Source: Panonychus citri (taxonomy: Eukaryota > Arthropoda > Arachnida > Trombidiformes > Tetranychidae). Taken from it: DNA of 64,000 nt. The DNA is taken from the NCBI RefSeq assembly GCF_014898815.1, contig NW_026515543.1, forward strand, positions 1 through 64,000, read 5' to 3'. Position 1 is the stretch's first letter; each line of letters begins with the position of its first letter. Shown piece after piece: positions 38,601-47,912 of the stretch. A program made the translations under genes and the position numbers. Under the pieces are notes generated by a model. It was given only the letters and a program-made list of their open reading frames with translations, had not been told where the DNA came from and searched no databases.

Positions 38601-39226
38601 TCAAGCGAGTTGTATTTGCTTATAATGCTACTCCTCATCGATCTACAAAGTTTTCCCCTTTTTACTTGGTTCATGGTATCGAAGCGAGATCACCATGGCA
38701 AGCAAAGATAAAACTAATTCCGAAGATAAGAGAAAGATCTAAGATCGAAGATGATTTGAAACATCGTGAACAAGTAAGAGAAAAAGCAAAAGAAAATATT
38801 GAATTTGCTCAAGAGAAATCAAAATTTTACTATGATAAGAAAATGTTTGAACCAAATTACAATGTTGGAGATTTAGTTTGTATCAATCAACCGATATTGA
38901 AGAAAGGAACTCCAAAAAAGTTCATGGATCGATATCGAGGACCATATAAAATTAAACGAAAGTTTAATAATGTTAATTATGAATTAATTAATTTGGATGG
39001 ACCAGTTAAACTAATTGATTGTCATGTTAAGAGGATGAAACCATATTATGAAGCATATGATAATCTCATCGATAAAAATTTACAATCAACTGAGTTGACA
39101 AAGACGAAACGAAGAAGAAAAGTGAAAAGAAAGGAAAATTATCCTGATGATTCTGAGAATCAAGAAATTATTCCTGGTACAACTAATCGTGATGATTTGT
39201 TTGATTTGATTGATGAATCAGATTGA
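35669..39226 (+). CDS. pol: Retrotransposon Pol polyprotein with N-terminal zinc knuckle
   Basis: 1185 residues, uninterrupted. In order: CCHC knuckle C-X2-C-X4-H-X4-C at 11-24; aspartic protease with DTG at 113-115; reverse transcriptase about 290-480 with YFDD at 431-434; RNase H from about 570 (Asp580 in HTDACDYG); integrase zinc domain H791, H795, C825, C828; catalytic D858, D917, E953 (DD35E); GPY-type segment near 1090; basic C-terminus. The order marks Ty3/Gypsy. The ATG overlaps the gag stop (ATGA), in the -1 frame. The short A-run there is not a classical slippery heptamer, so termination-reinitiation is at least as likely as frameshifting. Two residues at strongly conserved sites are unusual: Asp404 in MPFDL (normally Gly) and Asn647 in TNH (normally Asp, an RNase H position). 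These may reduce activity of this copy. Confidence 0.96.
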   Translation: MKRRDPSNVICYNCLEKGHYVSNCKRPYDALRASTNKKNLFEKRFKINLVNNVDHVEETTESNQSDLELTTSSIDLERWKINATISAVEFNFGANLPTVNVDINGVGRDALLDTGAKISLMRDDCRESCKLELLPWTFGPLTMANGNHDYPYSYTNCWMKIDNLMIPVKFIVMLRMSRQLILGADFCESHGVEVLFSKRSIQITKPSNDVIVLNKKVTLNPLTNENSVQAEVPARMNSVQNEINFVDLKDYDDVFAKSTNDVGWIEGVTHEINTGNHPPIYARPYPVPVSLRDKISDMIEEMLDQGIIKPSTSPWASPIVLVAKKNGSTRFCVDYRALNKITLNDPYPIPRVEDALDILEGCVKFSSLDVAAMYWHIKMKEDDQAKTAFVVSQGLFEFLRMPFDLKNAPATAVRTMNRVLAGLNNVNCYIYFDDILIFGKTEEEHDENLRKVLKRLRENNIKLRREKCRIGVDNIDYLGYNISKNGITPSEANVATVVEFLEPKSVSDVRTFIGLCSYFRRFIPKFSEVARPLHALLKDKVKFVWSEVEQESFDKLKLAITSKPVLACFKTVGDIELHTDACDYGICSVMYQRDEENNLKPVCYISRTLSPAEKNYGVTEKECLSIVWSIIKLRHYLFQRKFTVITNHCGLCWFMTSKKLTPRLTRWSLKLQEFEFEVKYKSGKLHGDADCISRYPLPKDVNDNEVEENEDECFVLHVDVKENEFLELQKQDPLVIKVNSLFKNETMSKRKLKRLNKKFVFVNHLLYRRRGEELLPYIPLPLRNSIMKEAHEEGHLGMNKVSQKLKQEMFWPKMDHDINDFIKRCDACQKRKPYMKSNQGFMIPIKRPERIFQEISLDLAEFSKSEEGYKYVLAINDRLSKFAVAVPLKTITSLDVMDALTNNWFYRFGVPEVLITDRGTNLTSEEFKEFLEFYGVEHRTTTPYHPQSDGQTERFNCYLGTSISILSDGEPKNWPSYLKRVVFAYNATPHRSTKFSPFYLVHGIEARSPWQAKIKLIPKIRERSKIEDDLKHREQVREKAKENIEFAQEKSKFYYDKKMFEPNYNVGDLVCINQPILKKGTPKKFMDRYRGPYKIKRKFNNVNYELINLDGPVKLIDCHVKRMKPYYEAYDNLIDKNLQSTELTKTKRRRKVKRKENYPDDSENQEIIPGTTNRDDLFDLIDESD

Positions 39227-39701
39227 TTTTCATCGAAGGTGCCGAAATGCTGTCGAGTCTAACATGACAACCGCATGACACTTGACAAAATTAATTTTTT
39301 TTGTAACATAACCAAAGCGAATGATCCAAATTGAATTTGAATCAAAATCAACTTTAATTATATTTATTTTTCTATTTCTTTTCTTTACTAAAATTTTCAT
39401 TTGAATTTAATTGTCAACTCAAGATTATGTTAATTGTCATCACAACTAAGTCGCCACTGTCCAGCTTGAGAGCCACGAGCCGTTACCATTGGAAACATTT
39501 CCTTTTCCTTTGTCATTGTTGTGTTACTAATGTTTGAACTTAGTTCAATTGTGTTAATTGTTTATTAATAATTTAAGTTAATTTTTCTTTTGTTTCTTTG
39601 GAAATTTTTAAGTAATTAACTTAATCTGTTGTTTGTGATAACCATTTGAACTCAGTTCATTTCAACCATTGTGATAACTGTTCCGAACTCAGTTCAAAAT
39701 T
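39227..39701 (+). other. Spacer between pol and ORF3 with candidate splice acceptor
   Basis: 475 bp without a gene. A branch-point-like TACTAAT at 39525-39531 is followed by AG at 39542-39543. After that AG, the first ATG I see is the ORF3 start (39702), whereas an ATG at 39247 lies before it. That is what a spliced ORF3 mRNA would need. Three AACTNAGTT palindromes (39537, 39649, 39686) cluster here, one overlapping the candidate acceptor. Confidence 0.35.
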
Positions 39702-40715
39702 ATGCATCGATTAAGACCTGGAGATTTATCTTGGGAACCTATTGATCTTACTGGAGATCCAATTGATGCCTTGATTGAATCACAGAATTTTGAATTTGAG
39801 ATTGATCATGTTACTCATTATGTTCCTCCGAATCCAAATACTCATCCACTTATATCCGCTTGGGTTGAGAGTAATGTGATAACAGTTAAACCGACGGAAC
39901 TTAGTTCCTCAAATTTTGTTGATATAAATGCTGTTAAAGATTTTGAGTGTTGTTTTTGTCTCAATGTCGCTACGAAACCGATGCTTTGTGTCGTTTGTAA
40001 TGTGACCTTTTGCCGAAATTGTAGCCGAGCTTATAAAGAAGCTAAAGGATCTAATGCTACTTGTCCCTGGCGATGCTCTCGAAATCCACTCAAAGTTAAG
40101 CCTATGCCGAATGATGGTCAACCGAAATCATGGAGAAAATTTAATGAACTTGTGGTTATTTGTTTCTATGCTCCCGATTGTCAAGAAAAGACTATCCCGA
40201 AATATTATGCTCATCATGTTAATCACTGCAAGTTTAACCCTGACTATTGTCTTTTGTGTGAACGGTTGATCTCAGATCAAGAACATAATCGAGCTAATTG
40301 TTTGAAACGCTACCAAGAATTAAAAGAAAATAAGAAATCGAGAAAAGATGATGAACTTAGTTCATTGAAACAAGAGATTGAAAAGCTCAGAACAAGAGTA
40401 AAATTTTTGGAGTCAATAGCGATTGTTTCTTGTGGTTCAAATAACATAAGAAGTACAATTGATCATCAAGATCGTAGAACTAAGTTCGAAGTAACATTTG
40501 GAAACCGAAAGATTAGAATCTATGATATGCCATTGAATGAAGTTGGTTCTATCGTAAGATTTGATCACACTGTCATTAATGATGATAAGAAATTGAAACA
40601 ACATCAATTGTGTTTCAAACCAACTCAACTTGTGGCCTTTCCTGTTAATCGAATCGTTGAAAACGGAAGAAATCTAACCATTGATGTTACTGGTCGCCAA
40701 GAGGACTTGGTCTAA
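39702..40715 (+). CDS. ORF3: RING plus TRAF-type zinc-finger protein in the env position
   Basis: 337 residues, ending 8 bp before the polypurine tract. Residues 83-125 form a RING-like cysteine pattern: C83-X2-C86, C96-X2-C99, C104-X2-C107 and C121-X3-C125, with NATCPW before the last pair as in TRAF-family RINGs. Two TRAF-type finger-like units follow: C154-X5-C160 with H172 and C176, then C183-X2-C186 with H195 and C200. A heptad-like charged helix (about 213-240; SSLKQEIEKLRTRVKFLES) suggests a coiled coil, then a beta-rich C-terminal region (about 258-332) that could be MATH-like, though I cannot confirm this. There is no signal peptide or membrane segment, so it is not an envelope protein. 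By architecture it is a candidate E3 ubiquitin ligase or nucleic-acid-binding adaptor, probably a captured host gene. The catalytic role is inferred. It carries three AACTNAGTT sites. Confidence 0.85.
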   Translation: MHRLRPGDLSWEPIDLTGDPIDALIESQNFEFEIDHVTHYVPPNPNTHPLISAWVESNVITVKPTELSSSNFVDINAVKDFECCFCLNVATKPMLCVVCNVTFCRNCSRAYKEAKGSNATCPWRCSRNPLKVKPMPNDGQPKSWRKFNELVVICFYAPDCQEKTIPKYYAHHVNHCKFNPDYCLLCERLISDQEHNRANCLKRYQELKENKKSRKDDELSSLKQEIEKLRTRVKFLESIAIVSCGSNNIRSTIDHQDRRTKFEVTFGNRKIRIYDMPLNEVGSIVRFDHTVINDDKKLKQHQLCFKPTQLVAFPVNRIVENGRNLTIDVTGRQEDLV

Positions 40716-40723
40716 TTTCAGTC

Positions 40724-40731
40724 GGGGAGGA
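40724..40731 (+). other. Polypurine tract
   Basis: GGGGAGGA immediately before the 3' LTR, the expected primer for plus-strand DNA synthesis. Confidence 0.8.
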
Positions 40732-41268
40732 TGATGTGTAATTTTGTGACAACCCCTTGATTTGTAACTTAGTTACTATCACTTGCTGTGTGTTGCAACT
40801 TAGTTGCTTCTGTTTCCTCTTCCTCACCTTTGTAACCTTTGACTTCCTTTTCCTTTCTCTGTATTGTATAAATACCTTACCAATCTTAGATTAATTAAGT
40901 AGAGCTAAACTAAGTTTAACTAAGTAAAGTTAATTAGACTCCAACTTCAGTTTATCCGTCATCACCTTCTCAGAAGGACATTAAGTCTTGACCCCTTTGT
41001 ATTTGTTGTATTCACTTAAACACTTAAGTCTCGTCTCAAATTATTGCTGTATAACTTGGTGACTAATTATAATTAACCTAAACTCGTCCTTGAGACTTGA
41101 TTAAACTAATTACGTATCCCCAGAAAATCAACTGTTTGTGTCATTTACGCTTTAGCTCATTGAGCCTTTTTGTCGCCATGTTGGAGAATTGCCAAAATAG
41201 TAGCCAAAGTGTGACAACTCAGTTGTCGAGTGTTAATTAATTATAACCGGTCAACATTTTATATAACA
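40732..41268 (+). repeat. 3' LTR
   Basis: 537 bp, same termini as the 5' LTR, with one difference found (A41018). Followed by the GATT target copy at 41269-41272. Confidence 0.97.
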
Positions 41269-41272
41269 GATT

Positions 41273-42098
41273 GCATCTGGTTCATAAGACATTTTCGGCT
41301 CAGAGTTGACATTTCTGGCTCAAGTGACAGTTCTAGCTCAGGTACATTTCTGAAACATAATGAAACCAACATTTCGTATACATTAGAACTGACATCTCTA
41401 GAACAGGTTATCATTTAAAATACATTTCTAACACACATAAAGTTGACATCTCAACCCACTCCCGACCTCCCCTCTTGTGGATCATAACAAATGAACCGAC
41501 CCTTGGGGATGATGAGAAGCCGACAGTGGGTTCAGATAGGGGGCATCAGTAGTCCTGTGTAACTTGATGTTACAAGGAGGGCCACTGAATCCCCCTTACT
41601 CACTCTCTTTCTTGCCCATATTGCACCCACCGAAGCTGAACAATATAACCCCCGCAAACTTACATCCCCTACTGGTCCACACCACCGAGACATTGCCTTG
41701 TCCCTTATCCTTACATATTTAATGAAAATTTCCACCCGACCAACCTCTGTCTTTTTTCCTCTTCAGGAAATTTGTATATGTCCGCCAGAGGCGGATTTCT
41801 GCCCAATTCTTGCGGAGGGGAAACGGGAGAGAATTTTATCTATCTCCATGATAAAGAGAGAGAAAAGAGAGAAAGATAGAGTGTGTGTGATGTTGATGGT
41901 GATGGTGATGGTGATGGTGATGGTGATGGTGATGGTGATGGTGATGGTGATGGTGATGGTGATGGTGATGGTGATGGTGACGGTTACAACAAAAACTGAG
42001 CCAGAAATGTATCTGCGTTAGAAATGTCAATTGAGCTAGAGATGTCCGTTTGAGCCAGAAATGTCAACCGAGCCAGAAGCAATAGTTTCCTTACAACT
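41273..42098. other. Right-hand bulk of the fold-back element
   Basis: Contains the rest of the left repeat arm (to about 41460), a GC-richer unique core (about 41460-41880), the GATGGT array and the right arm (about 41998-42098). Repeat units read GACATTTCTGGCTCA on the left and the reverse complement TGAGCCAGAAATGTC on the right. Confidence 0.65.
41895..41978. repeat. (GATGGT)14 hexanucleotide array
   Basis: Fourteen perfect units, 84 bp, followed by one GACGGT. Open frames through it encode only dipeptide or histidine runs and are not genes. Confidence 0.97.
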
Positions 42099-42440
42099 AA
42101 TAAAGTTTTCAGGGTGAAATTTTTTTCTCTTTCTTTCCCTCAAATTATTATTCATTTTTTTCTAATTTAAATTAAATAAATCTTATGATTTCAAATGATT
42201 TTGATGAACGCAATAAAATCAAACTTTTGCTTTTTTCCCATTTTGATGGAAATTTGCAATATTATATTTTTCATTAGAATTTTATGCAAAAGAATATTTT
42301 TAGGTAAATGCATATGGTATGCATAATATTGCATATGCTAAAATAATTGAAAGCATTAAATATTTGGATGATCAGCAAGTCATTTTAACTCTTTAATGAA
42401 ATAATCGCTTGATCGTTCCAATAATTTAATGGTTTATATA

Positions 42441-42650
42441 TTATTTTTGTTGTATCTGCATTTTGTGCTTCAAAAGAAAAATTGCACGGGTAATAATCTC
42501 TTCGTGGATACCGACAAGGTGCTCCATTATACGGAGAAATTGAGCTCTGAGGCGGCGGTAAATATCCTGCGTTTCATCCTGGTCTGCATCTGCAATCTCG
42601 CCGTTGTTTCTCACACGAGACTTGAGATCCTCGAGAGATCTATGTTCCAT
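42441..42650 (-). pseudogene. Possible transposase C-terminal relic (mariner/Tc1-like)
   Basis: The minus-strand frame gives SLEDLKSRVRNN, then ETQDIYRRLRAQF, then MEHLVGIHEEII. Spacing and residues resemble the final helical segment of mariner-type transposases (ELK..I, R.L..R, GGH.E). It is GC-richer than its neighbours and oriented opposite to the clearer transposase fragment at 42915-43374. No upstream part is visible. The match is by eye and short, so a different origin is possible. Confidence 0.4.
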
Positions 42651-42914
42651 AATGAAACAATATTTACAATCTCATACTTAGGCAAGGGATATGTTCCATA
42701 CTTTAAATTATTCAAATGAAACACCCGAAACAGTAAAAGAACTACAATCACAATTATCACCAACGTAAGCAAAAGAACCATCATAACTGTCTTTCTGACC
42801 TTTCAGCACTTCCCTTTCAGTTAAAAAACCGTTGAAAACACAATTTAATACTTTCAACCAGAACTTCCGGTTATCAGAGATGAAACAATTTCACCCAGAA
42901 AAATTGTTGTCAAA

Positions 42915-43374
42915 TGTTAAGATCAATCATCGTTTTATATTGATAAGGTTTTGAAACCTTTTATCAAAGTTTACCTACCTAAATTATATCCCGATGGGAA
43001 TTACTTGTTCCAACAGGACTCCGCCCCTTCTCATCGCTCGAAAAAGATCATCGGATTCCTCGAAAAGAAATTTCCTTCCCCACAATCAATGGCTGGCAAA
43101 TTCACCTGATGCAGCCCATTGTAATTATTTTTTGTGGGGTTACCTGAAAAATAGGCTGAGCCGTAAATGTATCACTGACGTTCACAAATTTAAATCAGCT
43201 ATTCGACGGGAGATCAAATCTGTACCAATCAACTTCATTCAAAATGCGATGAAGTCATGGTCTTCTAGATGTAGAAAAATCTACGAATCTAATGATGCTA
43301 ATATTGAACACATGCAAACAATTCTGGCCCGAAAAATACTTGGTCCAGAGTCTACCTTTTCTACCTTTTCCTAA
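42915..43374 (+). pseudogene. Broken mariner/Tc1-like transposase (C-terminal half)
   Basis: Readable in pieces over at least two frames: YIDKVLKPFIK, then YPDGNYLFQQDSAPSH (the QQD motif with the second catalytic Asp), a frame change near 43075, then QWLANSPDAAHCNYFLWGYL, which aligns with the family SPDLNPLDYFLWG motif but has Asn where the third catalytic Asp should be. A typical C-terminal helix (RCRKIYE...NIEHM) follows, and the frame ends inside the right inverted repeat. Frame changes, missing N-terminal half and lost catalytic residue make it a dead copy. Confidence 0.85.
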
Positions 43375-46300
43375 CTACTAAAGTGATTCTATTGTCAGGT
43401 AATTTTATCAATTATAAATTTTTCATTTTGAAAATGATATTTTTCATGATAACTCATAAGATTATTTTGTGATACATTTTGATTTAACTTGTTTCTCATC
43501 GCTCTGACCATATCTGGGGTTCAACAAGCTTTAATTGCACTCAGCCACAATTAATATTTTTCTTAGTGTTTAGCTAATGTGGTATTCAAAAAATCGCGCT
43601 GGTGAACGAAAAGTGATTTCGAGAGTGGAAATATTAAAAGAATCAGCAAGACGATCAAAAGTGATTGGAAAACAACATGTAATTTAGAATAAACATTTTT
43701 CAGTCATCATATTGATGCACAAGAAAAATGATCAACAAAATTAATTCAAACAATTTAAATATATATTACATGATGATGAGCCTTTGGATGATGATTTAAA
43801 ACAAGGGAGCAGCAAAGATGATGAAGGAAACCCATCAAAATAATAATAATAATCTTGCTCATCTTTTTTTGTTCCCCATCATCATCATTACCATTAGATA
43901 TTATTAATAATATGTTTGTCTGTTATTAGCATTTCAATTCATTATTCAGAGTATTCATGTTTTTTTCTTGCATCAATAACTATCAGCCCAATGAACAGGG
44001 GGAAACTCAGCTTAACATGAAACTTGAAATTCTAATTATCTCAACAAAAAAAACTATAACTGGATTAACTTTGAGCTGTTTTCGTTTTCTTTGCTTTTTC
44101 CTTTCAACTTTACACATAACTTTATGGAATTTATTTATCAATATAATAATATAAATTCCGATAACAATGAATAATATTCAGGAATTGTCTAAATTAATTT
44201 GATTGGAAAACAATAAACCAAAAAGTCGCAATCAAATATTATGTAAATTGTGGTGTTGGTAATAAAAAAAAGTTCATTGATTCAGATGCTTGATTTTATT
44301 GTTGAAAGTTCAGGACGATTCAGTGAGTACAATTAAATCAATTCAATTGTTTACTATCATTGATTTTTGATCACCATCATTACCTCATGATTATCATGAA
44401 ATTGGATTCAAAATAATCATTCAATTTAAAAACTAAATTAACTTTTCGTAAATCTTATTATTATTATTTATAAAAATCATCATTCCTCAAGCTTAATTTT
44501 AATAAGACAATTATTGATTTAGTAAAAATTTTTTACACACAATTAACTTTATATTAAATATTCATATCTCAACAATGTTTAATCCAACAATTGGCAATCA
44601 ATTGTATCAATAATATAATTAAAGCAATTGCAATCTTCAGATTGAATTAATGATGAAAAGTCATTTCATCATCAACTTGGTTCAACTTAATTGTGGACCA
44701 TTATCATTGATAAATCTACTGATTGTTTCATTGATTAAATCATTTAACTTTAAGTAAACTGTTAATGTAGTAATACTTGAGTAAATATTAGCAATCAGTT
44801 GATTGTTTCAATAAAGAAACCTTATTAATAAATGGAGAGGAAAATTAAGTTTTCATGATAACTGGAAACAAATTTCACCATCAAGAATCAATTGATATTT
44901 TCATTATTTACACTCATTGATATTCAGGTGAATTGAATTGAAATAAAAACGGTCAACTTATATCTGAATGTTGACCAATATGATTAATTTAAATAGAGAA
45001 ATTATTAATTATGAGTTAACAGCAAAAAAAACTTCAACTAATTGCTTGATAGATGAAAGATATTTGCAATCATATTATTGATCATGAATCGATTGATTTT
45101 TTTCCTGATGATGAGCAAAAAACTCATATTATCTCACTAGAGATTTGTTAACCTACTCAAAGATCAATTAATTACTTTGAGAATCCTGAAAATATGGATA
45201 AAAATGAGGATAAAGGGATAATATTAATACATCATCATCATCATAACTTTGATCATGTTAATCAATATTAACCTTAAGGGTATGATTTGATTAACTATGT
45301 CAAGGTTTATTTACTAATATATGGTTAATATACAAAAACTTTGATGATGAACCTTTTTTTGTTTATCAACTAACATAATCATCACTAATTATCATCACCA
45401 TCATTCAGGATTATAATGAGATATTAACAGTTATCCTTGGGAGTTTTTATCATATCCAATGCTAGCCAATAGGGATTAAGATAATTTTTCAACGATTATC
45501 ATATTCATTTGCTCAGTAGATTATAAAAATATGATAGATAATATCATGGTAAATATGATTGATAGACTTTGACAGATACATGATGGACAATCAGCTCAAC
45601 TGTTACTGAATATTATTAGATTAATATTTTTTATTTCATATCTTTTGTAATTCAGTAGATCGCAATGTTACCAATGTCTAGTGATTTTCTTGTTATACTA
45701 AAGTAAAGTGAGAATGGGGTAAAATCATTTTATTTGGAATCTCAAGTTTTAGGAATGATTTTTTGATACTTTGCTGGGGGAAAAAGTTCTGTACGATGAT
45801 GATATTATAATGAATTGAGAACAGTGGATTTAATATAATAATAATATCCATGGAAAGAATGAGATTAGATTAGATTAGAGTTTGATGATTTTATCAAAGG
45901 CATTTATCAGAATCTTGTGAGTAAAAGGTTGACACAAATTCCAGTTAACAGTTTACTTTTTTTTTCTAGTCAACAACTTTACTCTTTATCATGATGGTTA
46001 CTGTATATATCTCTGAGTTTCATCATTTTCATCCAATGAACTGAATATCCAAGACTTACAGCTAAGAGAATATAACAGATTCACTTGAATTCATCATCAT
46101 GATTATCGTTGCTGATTGAATCAGAATAAGAAAGAAAACTTTTTCTCCTCGTAGGAATATTTTTCTTTCCTCTCTCTCTCTCTCTCACTACCTCTTTCTC
46201 TCTCATTATCATCATCGACCAATGGTCAAGTCCTTTTGTGTATCAATAATGATAATACCTTTAACTTGATCAACATTCTTATTCCTATTTATATTCATCA

Positions 46301-47912
46301 CTACGATTATCTTTCGAGTCCAGGTTTATATTTCTATTCATCAACACAATTATCAGAAATCATCATGACCATCATGTGATGATTAATATACAATTTACTT
46401 TTGTATTATCAGGATCAAGTTCCAGAATCAAATCCTTATGCCTTTTTTTTACTTATTCATAGACATGGAAACGATAAATCTTATATATATTACATATATA
46501 ATACACAGATAGTATAGTTTTAATCCGTTAATCAACATAACATTTATCTTAAATCTCAATCTCAGAACTTTATTGGTCTCTATTGAAATGATCATGAAAG
46601 TTTCCATCCAGTTGATTGAACAAAAAGAATATAAAAAAAAAGATTCAATATTATTCAAATTTTGCTGCTGAGCGAAAATTTTACCATCAACTCAATAAAG
46701 TTTCCAGTTCATTTTCAATTGTTGATGATAACTTCATGATACTAAAGTGATAATAATAGTAAATATATAAAAAGAACCAAGATTAAAATTGTGATTCCAA
46801 AGATTTTTGTCTCTTCGAAATTCAATCATTATTATTATCGTTTTGGAGTTTCCTCTTTCATCTCATCTAAACCTTTACCTTTCATGAGACATTTCAAACC
46901 TCATTCATCTTCATATCACCTTTGTATTAATATCACTATTATTATGATAGTAAATACTACGTGCCTACAGTGGGAAGATGACGAGGTAACAACCCACATG
47001 AAACACTATTATCATTATCATGATACGTTTGACAACATGATGATGATGATTCTCATGTACTGTTATTAAATGAATGAAACTTTTGCTCCAGAAAAAAGGT
47101 ATTGAAAGTTAATCAATCCTAATCAACAGGTTTCCTACCTTTTAGAATCCATATAAATAAGTTTATAATCACAATCTATCAAAATTGAATGAGATGTTTT
47201 TGTTATTACATGAGAAACTCATGGAGTAGAGATGATGATTCACCCAATTCAACATCATTATCATGAAAATTTCATACACTTTCACCACTCAAAAAGGAAG
47301 AGAAAAAATTTTCCAAGTGGAAAGTTCATCTTCATCAAGAATAATATACTCAGTGTACCTGATAAATTCAGAGAGAGAGAGAGAGAGAGAGAGAAGGAAC
47401 TTCTTAACTGATTCTTTTCTGTCATCATTATCATTATCATTTTCGTACCTAATGTTATGTATCCAAAGAAATAAAAGGTTATCAAGGTGACAGGAAATAA
47501 AACTCACATTTACAGAGAAATCGCATCTTTTTCATCGCCATCATCATCATCTTCATCTTCATCTTCTTCTACTCATCATCATCTTTCTAAACTGTTAATT
47601 GATCCTCTTTACTTTCTCATCTCTCCATCATGTTCATATCATTATCCACCATGTAACAATCTCAAAGTTTCCAAAGGTTAACTTACATCATTAATGACTA
47701 ACACTAAAGTTACTCTTTACCTTTTATTTCAACATTTTCAATCAACTACTCAGGTAGATAAATATTATATTCACCCTGTGTAACGATTATAATGATAGTG
47801 TAAAGGTTGGATTTAAGAAGATGAAGTGAAATATAATTGCCAGTCTTCACATTATGATGATATTATACCTTGGCGAACTGTTAGATTATGTACAATGTAC
47901 ATTAGATTTTGG

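Larger units (their letters stand above)
33736..41268 (+). mobile_element. Young, structurally complete Ty3/Gypsy LTR retrotransposon with a third ORF
   Basis: 7533 bp, made of 5' LTR, PBS, hairpin-rich leader, gag, pol (NC knuckle, PR, RT, RNase H, DD35E integrase), ORF3 (RING/TRAF-type zinc fingers), polypurine tract and 3' LTR. The order PR-RT-RH-IN places it in Ty3/Gypsy. LTRs are the same length (537 bp), and reading both I found one difference. All three ORFs are uninterrupted. It lies on the plus strand, antisense to the host GPCR, within the left inverted repeat of a fold-back element. Base composition and codon use differ visibly from the surrounding intron. The third ORF is not env-like, so this is not an endogenous retrovirus in the usual sense. 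Confidence 0.96.
33718..42098. mobile_element. Fold-back (long-TIR) non-autonomous element, split by the LTR retrotransposon
   Basis: Without the LTR element and its target copy it is about 844 bp (33718-33735 plus 41273-42098). The ends are inverted copies of AGTNGTAAGGAAA (33718-33730; 42098-42086), and the match continues through ATTGCNTCTGG across the LTR insertion point. Both arms are built from degenerate repeats of about 20 bp with core GACATTTCTGGCTCA: left arm about 41295-41460, right arm inverted at about 41998-42070. AATAAA flanks both ends (33712-33717; 42099-42104), a likely 6-bp target duplication. The middle is GC-richer than the surroundings, encodes nothing I recognise and contains a (GATGGT)14 array. 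The internal frame at 41532-41735 (minus) has no known domain. Confidence 0.65.
33520..43380 (+). mobile_element. Fossil mariner/Tc1-like transposon, interrupted by later insertions
   Basis: A perfect 16-bp inverted repeat pair (AGTAGTTAGGAAAAGG at 33520-33535; its complement at 43364-43379) brackets a region whose right end encodes a broken mariner/Tc1-type transposase. Just inside both repeats there is further partial similarity (CCAAGT and CCAGAATT on matching strands). Leaving out the fold-back and LTR elements, the bracketed DNA is about 1.5 kb, a normal length for the superfamily. That both ends belong to one element is inference. The 5' half of the transposase is not visible, and a second, oppositely oriented transposase-like fragment (42441-42650) complicates the interior. 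Confidence 0.5.

Noticed and set aside
39702..40715. Reading ORF3 as an envelope gene because of its position
   Set aside because: No signal peptide, membrane span or glycosylation pattern; the cysteines follow zinc-finger spacing.
41836..42030. Poly-histidine and Met-Val open frames
   Set aside because: Translations of the GATGGT array.
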